From positions 1 to 14,428 of the forward strand of contig PFLZ01000110.1 in NCBI GenBank assembly GCA_002784795.1: 14,428 nucleotides of DNA, given 5' to 3'. How positions within the stretch are numbered: the stretch's first letter is position 1; the number at the start of each line of letters is the position of its first letter. Shown here piece after piece: positions 6,135-12,878 of this stretch. The position numbers and the translations under genes are program-made. The DNA comes from Candidatus Magasanikbacteria bacterium CG_4_10_14_0_8_um_filter_42_12. GTDB lineage: Bacteria; Patescibacteriota; Patescibacteriia; Magasanikbacterales; UBA922. Under the pieces are notes generated by a model, which was given only the letters and a program-made list of their open reading frames with translations, searched no databases and was not told the DNA's origin.

Positions 6135-7079
6135 CTATTGCTGCGTTGATATATGTTGAACCGTTTTCCTCCACTCGTCTCTATACTGCGCCCGTCTGTC
6201 ATTCTCATGAAATTTCAGCATCGTATCATCGATCACCACGCGGGTATCCTGTTCATCTTTCACACTTGCATAATTTATCGACATCTTTTTTTCTTGTACT
6301 TGCTTTGCTTGCTTTTCTATCAGATCACCATATCCACTCTTCCACATAGTTTCAAACATATATCTTATTTTCTTGCCAACACCACGATCTTCAACGCGAA
6401 AAGCGGGATGCATACGATATGCTCCCATGCCTTGTGGGATATACGTTTTTACCCATGAATTTTCTTTCAATATCTTTGCTCTGATATTCTTTGGATCATA
6501 GATTGGGATAAGCTGTGCAATCCAATAGGCCATATATATATCCGGCTCATCAATCGTCACATCAGAAAGATTGAGATGTGCATCCGTGACATAAAAACTC
6601 AAACAAATTTTATTTGCCACGTGTTCTTTATGCCGGCGCATTCGGTACAACGAAAGAGTCAGCGTAATAAGAAGTCGTGTAATCCAAAGTCTCCCCTGCC
6701 GAATCACAATGAACACATCGATATCACTATCTTCTGATGCAGACGCAGACGCGACCGTGTTGCACACAAACATCGCCTCAAAAAAGGGAATCCACCGAAT
6801 ACGCTTTGCTGCTTTTGATGCGATCTTCAATTTTGTGTCTATCAAGGGAATGGCCATCTGTCTCCTATCGACAATCTTCGTTCGTCCAGGCAACACAAAA
6901 AATCCTTCCTTTATCTCTATTTTGCTCTCTTCCACCAACATATCGAGCCCCGCCTTTACCTGACTAAATGGTGCTGTTTCTTTCCATAATAAAGAATGCA
7001 CTTCTTCACTCGTGAGTGGTGTCTGAAACACGTCAAAATATGCGAGTGTTTTTATAATGGCTGTACCGAGTGTGTTCAT
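6135..7079 (-). CDS. Nucleotidyltransferase-fold protein with N-terminal winged-helix-like region
   Basis: The 314-residue protein resembles a family I associate with CPR genomes. Residues 1-70 look like a small DNA-binding-type helical domain (LAYFDVFQTPLTSEEVHSLLW...GFFVLPGR). The nucleotidyltransferase core follows, with EDSDIDVFIVIRQGRLWITRLLITL (about 116-140), where the Asp pair of DSDID would bind metal. Later blocks NKICLSFYV, DIYMAYWIAQLIPIYD and KENSWVKTYIP are typical of the same family. The Gly-Ser that normally opens the motif reads Asn-Thr, so activity is uncertain. The substrate is unknown. Next to a ligase-like protein, a role in surface polysaccharide synthesis is possible but is only inference. 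No Shine-Dalgarno sequence or clear promoter was seen. It is divergent from orphan gene 2. Confidence 0.7.
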   Translation of the reverse strand: MNTLGTAIIKTLAYFDVFQTPLTSEEVHSLLWKETAPFSQVKAGLDMLVEESKIEIKEGFFVLPGRTKIVDRRQMAIPLIDTKLKIASKAAKRIRWIPFFEAMFVCNTVASASASEDSDIDVFIVIRQGRLWITRLLITLTLSLYRMRRHKEHVANKICLSFYVTDAHLNLSDVTIDEPDIYMAYWIAQLIPIYDPKNIRAKILKENSWVKTYIPQGMGAYRMHPAFRVEDRGVGKKIRYMFETMWKSGYGDLIEKQAKQVQEKKMSINYASVKDEQDTRVVIDDTMLKFHENDRRAQYRDEWRKTVQHISTQQ

Positions 7080-7127
7080 ATAGCTTCAGTGTATCATCGT
7101 AAAGAAAAAAACAAAACACAACCAAAA

Positions 7128-7156
7128 TTGACAGAATATTCTCAAGGTGTTAATTT
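7128..7156 (+). promoter_or_regulatory. Promoter of orphan gene 2
   Basis: TTGACA (7128-7133), a 17-base spacer and TAATTT (7151-7156) predict a start near 7163 and a leader of about 38 bases, almost the same length as the leader of orphan gene 1. Confidence 0.55.
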
Positions 7157-7200
7157 TTCTATTCCAGTCGCGTTGGCTGGATGCAGTTTGGAGGAGCAGA

Positions 7201-7593
7201 ATGGTCGAAAGAAAAACAATGAAAGTACGTGAATGGGCGATGACGAGAGGAAACCTCTTCTACGCACTTGTCTTCAGTGGGTACACCTTGGTTCATGCTT
7301 ACCGACTTCTCGAAGAGAAGGATCTGACGAAAAAGCTGTCCATCTGGGAGCGTCTCCATCGGTGGATCTCCACACCGTTCCTGGAGGTCACCTTCAAGTC
7401 CAGGGACGAAGGAAGCATCATCGACGAAGAAACAATCATCAAACGCGTACGCATAAACGGCTCCGATCCGATCGTGATCCGTTGGAAGGATAAAAGGAAG
7501 CTTGTAAAGGAGACTACCAAGCCGAGCGATGTCCTCGGTTCTGGTACCTTCAAACCAGGTACCATCTTCAAGTGCTACGTCATCCGCACATGA
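7201..7593 (+). CDS. GC-rich orphan protein of unknown function (cassette 2)
   Basis: I do not recognise this 130-residue protein. It starts MVERKTMKVREWAMTRGN and ends GTIFKCYVIRT. A moderately hydrophobic helix (NLFYALVFSGYTLVHAYRLL, about 18-37) is followed by a basic, tryptophan-containing helix and a C-terminal half that looks rich in beta strands (TIIKRVRINGSDPIVIRWKD, then TFKPGTIFKCYVI). ATG 7201 was chosen because GGAGGA lies six bases upstream; the open frame extends back to 7147 without such a site. It is the only protein gene on the plus strand here. It has its own promoter, a strong ribosome binding site, GC-ending codons and a GC-rich hairpin plus an intrinsic terminator after the stop. 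It shows no evident sequence likeness to orphan protein 1, but the genetic layout is the same. The opposite-strand open frame (7159-7632) is considered a shadow. Confidence 0.65.
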   Translation: MVERKTMKVREWAMTRGNLFYALVFSGYTLVHAYRLLEEKDLTKKLSIWERLHRWISTPFLEVTFKSRDEGSIIDEETIIKRVRINGSDPIVIRWKDKRKLVKETTKPSDVLGSGTFKPGTIFKCYVIRT

Positions 7594-7616
7594 TGGCCAT
7601 GCCGCAGACCATCCCC

Positions 7617-7649
7617 GGCAGCGCGCGAGCACCTAGCTCGCGCGCTGCC
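7617..7649 (+). terminator. GC-rich perfect hairpin after orphan gene 2
   Basis: A perfect 14-pair stem (7617-7630 and 7636-7649) around ACCTA, 23 bases past the stop. The sequence after it (TTCCAC) is not a U-run. Its loop and right arm contain CTAGCTCGCGCGCTGC, nearly identical to the end of orphan gene 1. Confidence 0.65.
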
Positions 7650-7665
7650 TTCCACAATACTATTC

Positions 7666-7692
7666 AAAAACTCACCAAACCGGTGAGTTTTT
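7666..7692. terminator. Bidirectional intrinsic terminator
   Basis: AAAAACTCACC (7666-7676) and GGTGAGTTTTT (7682-7692) form an 11-pair stem with A/T tracts on both sides. It can end orphan gene 2 from the left and the yidC/PRC-barrel transcript from the right. Confidence 0.85.
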
Positions 7693-7730
7693 ATCTATAT
7701 TGTTACATGCTATGTGTTACGTGATATATG

Positions 7731-8030
7731 CTACCCTTCCTCCCTCATCGCAATCGGCTCTGCTTTCATCTTTCCTTGCGCTTTCAATTCTTTTGCATGT
7801 ACTTCATCACGGACAACAGCATCTTTTACAATCATCTTCTCACTTGTAATCGATACCACTTGATCCTGATTCACAACATACGCTTTTGTAGACAGCATCG
7901 ATGGCGAAATCTCATACTGCACAATCCCCTGCGTATCAACATCCAAAATAATATCATGTACACTCCCCAGTTCCATCCCGGATTCGGTCATCACTGGCAA
8001 CTTCTTCAGTTGTTTGTAGGAAATGCGCAT
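7731..8030 (-). CDS. PRC-barrel domain protein
   Basis: The 99-residue protein is a single PRC-barrel-like domain, a small beta barrel found in RimM, in photosynthetic reaction centre subunit H and in many short bacterial proteins. The start MRISYKQLKKLPVMTESGMELGSVHDIILDVDTQGIVQYEI has the typical pattern (LPV.T.SG..LG.V.D...D..TG.V..Y), followed by VVNQDQVVSITSEKMIVKDAVV and a charged tail. Other proteins of this type bind partners or ligands; what this one does cannot be read from sequence. It begins 30 bases after yidC, with a TTAATTGTTT-type low-complexity repeat between, and is probably cotranscribed with yidC. No signal peptide or membrane segment is seen. Confidence 0.7.
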   Translation of the reverse strand: MRISYKQLKKLPVMTESGMELGSVHDIILDVDTQGIVQYEISPSMLSTKAYVVNQDQVVSITSEKMIVKDAVVRDEVHAKELKAQGKMKAEPIAMREEG

Positions 8031-8037
8031 AACACCA

Positions 8038-8074
8038 TGTTAATTGTTTATTGCTAATTGTTAGTTGTTTATGA
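8038..8074. repeat. Degenerate TTAATTGTTT low-complexity repeat
   Basis: TTAATTG, TTTATTG, CTAATTG, TTAGTTG and TTTATG follow one another across the end of yidC and the start of the spacer. The yidC stop lies inside it, so the last residues (IINN) come from the repeat. Confidence 0.5.
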
Positions 8075-8816
8075 TCTTTCCTTCAATAACACCTTTTCCA
8101 TCTTCTGGCTTTCCATGTTTTTTGAAAATCCACATTTGTTGCAAAAGCATAAAGAGTGTAGAAAGGAACCAATACAACGTCAATCCACCTGGAAATGACA
8201 TACCAATAAAGAGTGTCATGATCGGGAGGAAATACAACATTTGCTTGTTCATCATCGATGTCATACTCTCATCTTTGCCACCTTCGCCTGCTTCTTTTGG
8301 TGCTTTTCGTGACTGCATCATACGAGCCTGGAAAAACTGTGTTCCAGCGGCAAGTACAGCGAGAACAATACTTTTTTGTGAGAGATCAAAAAGACCGAGA
8401 GATATCGGACTAATATTCTCAGGACGTGCCACAAACGAGTACAGCAAATCAAATCGAATTTCTCCAAACAATCCTCGGAGGACATAATACAACGCAAAGA
8501 ACACTGGGAGCTGAATCAGCATCGGCAAACATGATCCAAGCGGATTTACTTTATGTTCGCTATACAATTTCATTGTTTCCTGCGCAATACGTTGCTGATC
8601 TCCTTTGAATTCTTTTTTCAATGCTTCAAGTTTTGGCTGCATTTCTTGCAAATCTTTTTGTGCCTTGATGGACTTTGTTGTCAGAGGGTGGAGGGCAAGT
8701 TTGATTGCCACCGTCACAATCAAAATAATAATACCCATGTCTGGAATAAAGTCGTAAAGAAAGACAAACAGGTTGAAAATTGGTTGATACAAGATGGTCG
8801 TAAAGAATGCTGTCAT
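8061..8816 (-). CDS. yidC: Membrane protein insertase YidC/Oxa1/Alb3 family (short form)
   Basis: YidC inserts and folds proteins in the cytoplasmic membrane, alone or with SecYEG. The 251 residues contain the conserved five-helix core but not the large periplasmic domain of Gram-negative YidC, as in Gram-positive bacteria and CPR. Seen here: the first membrane segment with TVAIKLALHPLTTKSIKAQ (about 35-53), with Lys39 near the position of the conserved groove arginine; a charged coiled-coil cytoplasmic loop (MQPKLEALKKEFKGDQQRIAQE); NPLGSCLPMLIQLPVFFALYYVLR; and the last pair of segments with MSFPGGLTLYWFLSTLFMLLQQ. The C-terminus is short. It has its own promoter beyond the nusA terminator and is not in the usual rpmH-rnpA-yidC context. 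The PRC-barrel gene follows. There is no Shine-Dalgarno sequence. Confidence 0.95.
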   Translation of the reverse strand: MTAFFTTILYQPIFNLFVFLYDFIPDMGIIILIVTVAIKLALHPLTTKSIKAQKDLQEMQPKLEALKKEFKGDQQRIAQETMKLYSEHKVNPLGSCLPMLIQLPVFFALYYVLRGLFGEIRFDLLYSFVARPENISPISLGLFDLSQKSIVLAVLAAGTQFFQARMMQSRKAPKEAGEGGKDESMTSMMNKQMLYFLPIMTLFIGMSFPGGLTLYWFLSTLFMLLQQMWIFKKHGKPEDGKGVIEGKIINN

Positions 8817-8841
8817 ACAAATATGTTATGGTAACGGAGAG

Positions 8842-8870
8842 AGTATAGCGGAAGAACACCGTTCTGGCAA
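8842..8870 (-). promoter_or_regulatory. yidC promoter
   Basis: TTGCCA (8865-8870), a 17-base spacer and TATACT (8842-8847) on the minus strand predict a start near 8835, 19 bases before the yidC ATG. Confidence 0.75.
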
Positions 8871-8876
8871 GATAAG

Positions 8877-8908
8877 AAAAAACACACCGTTCTCACGGTG
8901 TGTTTTTT
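8877..8908 (-). terminator. nusA intrinsic terminator
   Basis: AAAAAACACACCG and CGGTGTGTTTTTT form a perfect 13-pair stem around a 6-base loop and end in Ts on either strand. It lies 10 bases past the nusA stop and separates nusA from the yidC promoter. Confidence 0.9.
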
Positions 8909-8918
8909 ATATGAAGTA

Positions 8919-10283
8919 TTATTTTTTTTCTTCGTCTTTCTCCTCTGTTGCTTCTTCAACAGTTTCTTCTTTTCCTTCTTCAGTTGTGATTTCTGCCACT
9001 TCGTCATTCTCAACGTCAGTATCCCCAGAAACGTCAGCAACATCATCACCTTTTTTTTCTTCTGATTCTTTTTTATCTGCTTCAAGTTTTTCTTTGATAG
9101 CATCTTCATCATCCTCACTACTCACGGCTACAGCTTTTTCATTTCCATCTTCGACAACGGTAATTCTCCATCCAGTGAGTTCTGCCGCAAGGCGAACATT
9201 TTGGCCACCACGACCGATAGCAAGTGAAAACTGATCTTCTCCTACAGAGACAGCAGCTTCTTTTGTTTGTTCATTCAGCTCGACACTCGCAACTTTTGCA
9301 GGTGAGAGTGCTTGTTTGATAAATTCTTCTGCATTGTCGCTCCACATGATGACGTCAATTTTTTCTCCACCGAGTTCATCAATGATTGTTGTAATACGAC
9401 TTCCACGCTGACCAATACATGCACCAATCGGGTCAATAGAATTGTCATCGGTAAAGACCGCGACTTTGCTTCTGCTACCGGGATCACGTGCGATTGCTTT
9501 GATCTCCACTGATCCTTCATCAATTTCTGGAATTTCTTGTTCAAACACTGATTGAACCATTTTTGTACTTTTTCGAGAGAGTTCGATCTGTGGTCCACGT
9601 GGTCCCATCTCGATAGACATGATAAAAAATGGCAATCGAATTCCTGGACGATATTGTTCACGACGAACTTGTTCCTCTGCACTCAACACACCAGTTATTT
9701 TTCCGAGATCTACAAGCACATTGCCACCTCGATCTCGCTTGTGCACCGTTCCCTGAACAATCTGTCCAACCTGTTCCTTGAAGTCTTCAAATACATTGTT
9801 TCGTTCTGCTTCTCGAATTTTTTGGATAATAACTTGCTTTGCGGTCATTGCTGCCATACGACCAAAGTCTCCTGGCACTGTTTGTTGAATTTTCAAGGTA
9901 TCACCAAGCTTTGCATTCTTTTCTACTTCTTTTGCATCTTTGAGCATGATGTCTGTTTTTGGATTGAACTGTGGCAAGTGTGCCGTTCCTTCTTCAGTAA
10001 GCTCTCGATATTCTTCGCGCGCTTTTTCTCTGAGTGCGGTCAATTCTTCTTGTGCTTTTTCAAGAAGTTCTTCATCGACATCTTCAACCACAATTTTTTC
10101 GTCCCAGATATCCATGTCACCTGTGTCTGCATCAAATTTTACATGATAATTCCCAATTTTTGTTCCAAAATCTTTTCGATATGCTGCCGCAAGCGCTATT
10201 TCTAGTGCTTCGAGGACTTCCTCATATTCGAGGCCTTTTTCGTCAGAAAGGAACTGGATTGCTTTTGCTATTTCTGATGCCAT
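8919..10283 (-). CDS. nusA: Transcription termination/antitermination factor NusA
   Basis: NusA binds RNA polymerase and controls pausing, termination and antitermination. The 454 residues show the full domain order: N-terminal polymerase-binding domain (about 1-165, ending in FGRMAAMTAKQVIIQKIREAER), S1 domain (about 170-235), KH1 (about 236-330, with IGACIGQRGSRI at 286-297) and KH2 (about 331-380, with LAIGRGGQNVRLAAELTGWRI at 354-374). A strongly acidic Glu/Asp/Lys tail (about 385-454) replaces the C-terminal repeats of E. coli NusA. The N-terminal part is longer than usual between about 95 and 135. The usual partners rimP and infB are not adjacent. The promoter is at 10474-10502, followed at once by a terminator-like hairpin, which suggests attenuation. 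No Shine-Dalgarno sequence precedes the ATG. Confidence 0.97.
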   Translation of the reverse strand: MASEIAKAIQFLSDEKGLEYEEVLEALEIALAAAYRKDFGTKIGNYHVKFDADTGDMDIWDEKIVVEDVDEELLEKAQEELTALREKAREEYRELTEEGTAHLPQFNPKTDIMLKDAKEVEKNAKLGDTLKIQQTVPGDFGRMAAMTAKQVIIQKIREAERNNVFEDFKEQVGQIVQGTVHKRDRGGNVLVDLGKITGVLSAEEQVRREQYRPGIRLPFFIMSIEMGPRGPQIELSRKSTKMVQSVFEQEIPEIDEGSVEIKAIARDPGSRSKVAVFTDDNSIDPIGACIGQRGSRITTIIDELGGEKIDVIMWSDNAEEFIKQALSPAKVASVELNEQTKEAAVSVGEDQFSLAIGRGGQNVRLAAELTGWRITVVEDGNEKAVAVSSEDDEDAIKEKLEADKKESEEKKGDDVADVSGDTDVENDEVAEITTEEGKEETVEEATEEKDEEKK

Positions 10284-10394
10284 ATTGTGTAGAGTATTAG
10301 TAATTAGAGAATTAGGTTATTAGTGTTATTCTTCCTCTGTCAAGTGGAACGAGAGGGGTTTTTATCTATGAAAAACGCTTCATTAAGCCATTTT

Positions 10395-10426
10395 ATCCGT
10401 ATACCAGGATTATCAGTCATCCGTAA
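10395..10426. repeat. Dispersed 32-base repeat, copy C (nusA leader)
   Basis: Starts ATCCGTA and has the core CCAGGATTATC. It matches copy B in the groES-groEL spacer at 27 of 32 positions in direct orientation. A looser relative, with inverted CCAGGAT...ATCCTGG, fills the spacer at about 6060-6131 between the ligase and nucleotidyltransferase genes. Confidence 0.6.
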
Positions 10427-10436
10427 GTCAAAGTAT

Positions 10437-10462
10437 AAAAAAAGCAGCTCTTATAAGCTACT
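10437..10462 (-). terminator. Terminator-like hairpin in the nusA leader
   Basis: On the minus strand AGTAGCT, a 6-base loop and AGCTGCT (one G-U pair) are followed by seven Ts. It begins only about five bases after the predicted nusA transcription start. It may stop read-through from yraN or act as an attenuator for nusA. Confidence 0.6.
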
Positions 10463-10473
10463 ATCGTGTACAC

Positions 10474-10502
10474 ACAATAGCATATTTTGAAAGATTTGTC
10501 AA
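10474..10502 (-). promoter_or_regulatory. nusA promoter
   Basis: TTGACA (10497-10502), a 17-base spacer and TATTGT (10474-10479) on the minus strand predict a start near 10467 and a leader of about 185 bases. A second TTGACA at 10338-10343 lies nearer to nusA but has only a weak -10. Confidence 0.7.
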
Positions 10503-10550
10503 GAGCAGTGTTGTGTCTCAATCCTATCTATTCTTATGTTTTCTGCTCGA

Positions 10551-10931
10551 CTACGCGGGTATCTCATAATGCCGTACGTCTCTCAATCCCTTTGGGGAGC
10601 CGTAAATGCTCACCTGTTCAAACTGTATAGGCATGGTATCACGGTTGATGTTATACCGAAGACAATATGCAATGGCAGCCTGTTTCATACGCCCCAGCTT
10701 TTCTCTGCCAGTAGCTCTCTCGGCACTCCCCTGTTCTCCTCCTCGAGTTTTTACTTCTACAAAACACAACGTCCTCCCAAAATGGGGTTTTGTATGCCAT
10801 GCAATAATATCTATTTCTCCTTCACGAATTTCAAAATTTCTTTCAATAATCTCATAGCCCTTTTCTTTCAAGACTCCCACGGCCACTTCTTCTCCCCAGG
10901 CACCTATCTTTTGTTTTTTGGTTTGTGACAT
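10551..10931 (-). CDS. yraN: UPF0102 / YraN family nuclease-like protein
   Basis: The 126-residue protein has the signature of the YraN family, which has a Holliday-junction-resolvase/restriction-endonuclease-like fold: KIGAWGEEVAVGVLKEKGYEIIERNF (about 8-33), GEIDIIAW (about 38-45) and FVEVKTR (about 57-63). The Glu/Asp and EVK residues of the PD-(D/E)XK motif are present. The cellular role of the family is not established. The length is normal. It begins 19 bases after the S23-type gene, at the end of the run that starts with zwf. No Shine-Dalgarno sequence was seen. Confidence 0.9.
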   Translation of the reverse strand: MSQTKKQKIGAWGEEVAVGVLKEKGYEIIERNFEIREGEIDIIAWHTKPHFGRTLCFVEVKTRGGEQGSAERATGREKLGRMKQAAIAYCLRYNINRDTMPIQFEQVSIYGSPKGLRDVRHYEIPA

Positions 10932-10950
10932 ATAACAAAAAATCTAGAAA

Positions 10951-11307
10951 TCAACCGTGTTCCTTTATGTTTTGTATTTCTTTCCAGAGCATCGCACCAA
11001 TACCATCTGCTAATGTAAACATTTTTTTGTACTCTTCTTCTGATAATAATTTTTCAACATAGGTGAAATGAAGAAGATACTTTGTTTCTTGAAGTGAACC
11101 GTAGGATACATCTAAAAAATAATGTCGTGAATTATTTCTTGCACGAGCATACCCCTCTATATAATTGAGCACCACTGATAAAGACGCTCTGTTTATTTGA
11201 GATGTCATCCCATATTGTTCTTCTTTGGGAAAATTTTTTGTTGCACGGTATACTCCATGTGCCAAGGTATTCATCTTTTGTTTAAGCCCCTCCTGATATT
11301 CGTTCAT
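10951..11307 (-). CDS. Four-helix-bundle protein, S23 / 23S rRNA intervening-sequence family
   Basis: The 118-residue, all-helical protein matches the four-helix-bundle family first seen in 23S rRNA intervening sequences: FPKEEQYGMTSQINRASLSVVLNYIEGYAR (about 26-55), then SRHYFLDVSYGSLQETKYLLHF (about 60-81). Here it is a stand-alone gene in a protein-coding run, as is common for the family, and its function is unknown. A second in-frame ATG (MNTLAHGVY, codon 12) lies 12 bases after a GGAGGGG run; that spacing is too long, so the first ATG was kept. The spacers on both sides are short. Confidence 0.85.
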   Translation of the reverse strand: MNEYQEGLKQKMNTLAHGVYRATKNFPKEEQYGMTSQINRASLSVVLNYIEGYARARNNSRHYFLDVSYGSLQETKYLLHFTYVEKLLSEEEYKKMFTLADGIGAMLWKEIQNIKEHG

Positions 11308-11345
11308 ATTGTTTTCTTGTTTTCTAGTTTTTTTGATTTCTTTCT

Positions 11346-11897
11346 TTATTGATTCTTATACAATACCATTCCTCGATGAAACCTCCCTACCTCAAATACT
11401 TCTTGCACAACAAATCCATGCTCGCGAGCCCACTGTTCTATATCTTGAAAATTGATAAACTGTTCATCTTTTGGTCCAAAGACCAATCCTTTTTTTATCC
11501 AGTCAACGACAATAAGACGCGCTTTATCTTTGAGCAAGCGATTTACTTCTTCGAGCACAGCATGTCTTTCTTTGACATGTACCAGTGTGTTTACAAGAAA
11601 TGCAACATCAAGACTATGTTTTGGAATAGCCGTATGTCCTTCTTTTTCTATATCAGACCAGACACTATGCACATTCATCAGGCTAATGCTTTTTGCACGT
11701 TGCTCTATCTGCTGCAAGACATCCTTCAAAATATCTACCGCATACATGATGCCACGATCACCCAATATTTTTGCACACGGAAAAATAAGGTGTCCAGTCT
11801 GCCCACACCCAAAATCAGCCACATGCATCCCCTGTTGGATCTGTGCTTTTTCAAACAAGATATGTGGGTCTACCATTTGATTGCCAGAGTGATACAT
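11346..11897 (-). CDS. Class I SAM-dependent methyltransferase
   Basis: The 183-residue protein has a Rossmann-type methyltransferase fold. Motif I is HVADFGCGQTGHLIFP (about 25-40), the acidic end of strand 2 is MYAVDI (about 51-56), motif post-I/II is SLDVAFLVNTLVHVKERHAVLEEVNRLLKDKARLIVVDW (about 98-136), and the C-terminal strands follow. The pattern is of the UbiE/Methyltransf_11 or _25 type. The substrate cannot be told: with no quinone or sterol genes near, a role in quinone synthesis should not be assumed. It lies 26 bases after the small membrane protein gene. AGGAT just before the ATG is at best a weak Shine-Dalgarno sequence. Confidence 0.85.
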   Translation of the reverse strand: MYHSGNQMVDPHILFEKAQIQQGMHVADFGCGQTGHLIFPCAKILGDRGIMYAVDILKDVLQQIEQRAKSISLMNVHSVWSDIEKEGHTAIPKHSLDVAFLVNTLVHVKERHAVLEEVNRLLKDKARLIVVDWIKKGLVFGPKDEQFINFQDIEQWAREHGFVVQEVFEVGRFHRGMVLYKNQ

Positions 11898-11923
11898 AAT
11901 CCTAATCTACGAATATAATACGA

Positions 11924-12175
11924 TTATTGCGCAAAACCGGTGAACAGTCTTCCAAAAATACCAAGCAAAATATTATCCATAAGTCCTGCTAAAGAAAGAA
12001 ACGAAAAGAGAATAATAGCAAGACCAATCAGCTTGTACAGGAGTCGTGAACCACCACTTGAGCCCATATGCTGCTCTGCCCATTCGGCAGACCCAAAATT
12101 TTGAACAATCCACTCCGACTTTGCCACGATGACGGCTCCAGCGGCAACACCGAGAATCCCAAATACAATATTCAT
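11924..12175 (-). CDS. Small two-helix membrane protein, function unknown
   Basis: The 83-residue protein has a hydrophobic N-terminus (IVFGILGVAAGAVIVA), a polar middle (KSEWIVQNFGSAEWAEQHMGSSGGSRLLYK) and a second membrane helix (LIGLAIILFSFLSLAGLMDNILLGI). I have an impression that similar small proteins occur in CPR genomes, but I know no function for them. It is a real gene by position: 12 bases after pgl, 26 before the methyltransferase, same strand, no competing frame. The conserved-looking WxxQxFGxxEWAxxHxG block between the helices may be functional. Confidence 0.65.
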   Translation of the reverse strand: MNIVFGILGVAAGAVIVAKSEWIVQNFGSAEWAEQHMGSSGGSRLLYKLIGLAIILFSFLSLAGLMDNILLGIFGRLFTGFAQ

Positions 12176-12187
12176 AGTATGTGTGTA

Positions 12188-12856
12188 TTATAATACATAA
12201 TGCACTGTCACATCTGCATGTGATTGCAAGATATGTGCAGGAAAGGCATCACTTTTTTTTATAGGCTGTTGTAATTCTTCGTAGACAGGTCTTTTTTCTT
12301 CCCCTTGTAAGAGTATCAGAATCTGCTTTGCTTGTATAATCATTTTTGGGCCTAGCGTCAATCTATCATGTACAAAATGATGCATTGTGGTTGTATACAT
12401 CACGGTATGTTCCATATCAGTCAACTGAGATGAATAAGGAAAAAGCGATGCAATATGACCATCTGTGCCAACACCCAACACGACGAGATCAAACACTCCC
12501 TCTGGCACACGAGAAAGCATATGGCGATAGTCGAGAAGTGCCACACTAATAGGCTGTGTTGTATCAAAAAAATACATTCCTGCCCACTCACCTTCATATT
12601 TCTTCCCGACATGTTTATAAATCATACACGCATTCGCATCGGGATGATGCGGAGGCACATATCGTTCATCCACTTGGTACAAAAATATTTTTGAAGGATC
12701 TATGATTTTTTTCCCAAATTGCTCATACACATGCACCGGTGTTTTGCCTCCTGCTAATGCCAGGTATCGATATTCCTCTCCATCTACCACACGAAGCATA
12801 TGTTCAGCACTCTGGCTGACAAATTCTTCTTGGGTATCAAAGGTACGAAATATCAT
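12188..12856 (-). CDS. pgl: 6-phosphogluconolactonase
   Basis: Hydrolyses 6-phosphogluconolactone to 6-phosphogluconate, the second step of the oxidative pentose phosphate pathway, in the cytosol. The 222-residue protein has the family motifs YLALAGGKTPVHVYEQF (about 31-47), QVDERYVPPHHPDANACM (about 61-78) and VVLGVGTDGHIASLFP (about 125-140). It belongs to the SugarP_isomerase/DevB type, not the beta-propeller type. It begins 22 bases after zwf, the enzyme that makes its substrate, so the pair is almost certainly cotranscribed. The next enzyme (6-phosphogluconate dehydrogenase) is not in the window. There is no Shine-Dalgarno sequence. Confidence 0.93.
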   Translation of the reverse strand: MIFRTFDTQEEFVSQSAEHMLRVVDGEEYRYLALAGGKTPVHVYEQFGKKIIDPSKIFLYQVDERYVPPHHPDANACMIYKHVGKKYEGEWAGMYFFDTTQPISVALLDYRHMLSRVPEGVFDLVVLGVGTDGHIASLFPYSSQLTDMEHTVMYTTTMHHFVHDRLTLGPKMIIQAKQILILLQGEEKRPVYEELQQPIKKSDAFPAHILQSHADVTVHYVL

Positions 12857-12878
12857 AAGACAACATCATTTAGGAGAC

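Noticed and set aside
7159..7632. 157-residue minus-strand frame opposite orphan gene 2
   Set aside because: It lacks a ribosome binding site and promoter, starts inside the GC hairpin, and reads antisense to a well-signalled gene.
8813..9118. 101-residue lysine-rich minus-strand frame
   Set aside because: It is an alternative frame of the acidic nusA tail and runs through the nusA terminator.
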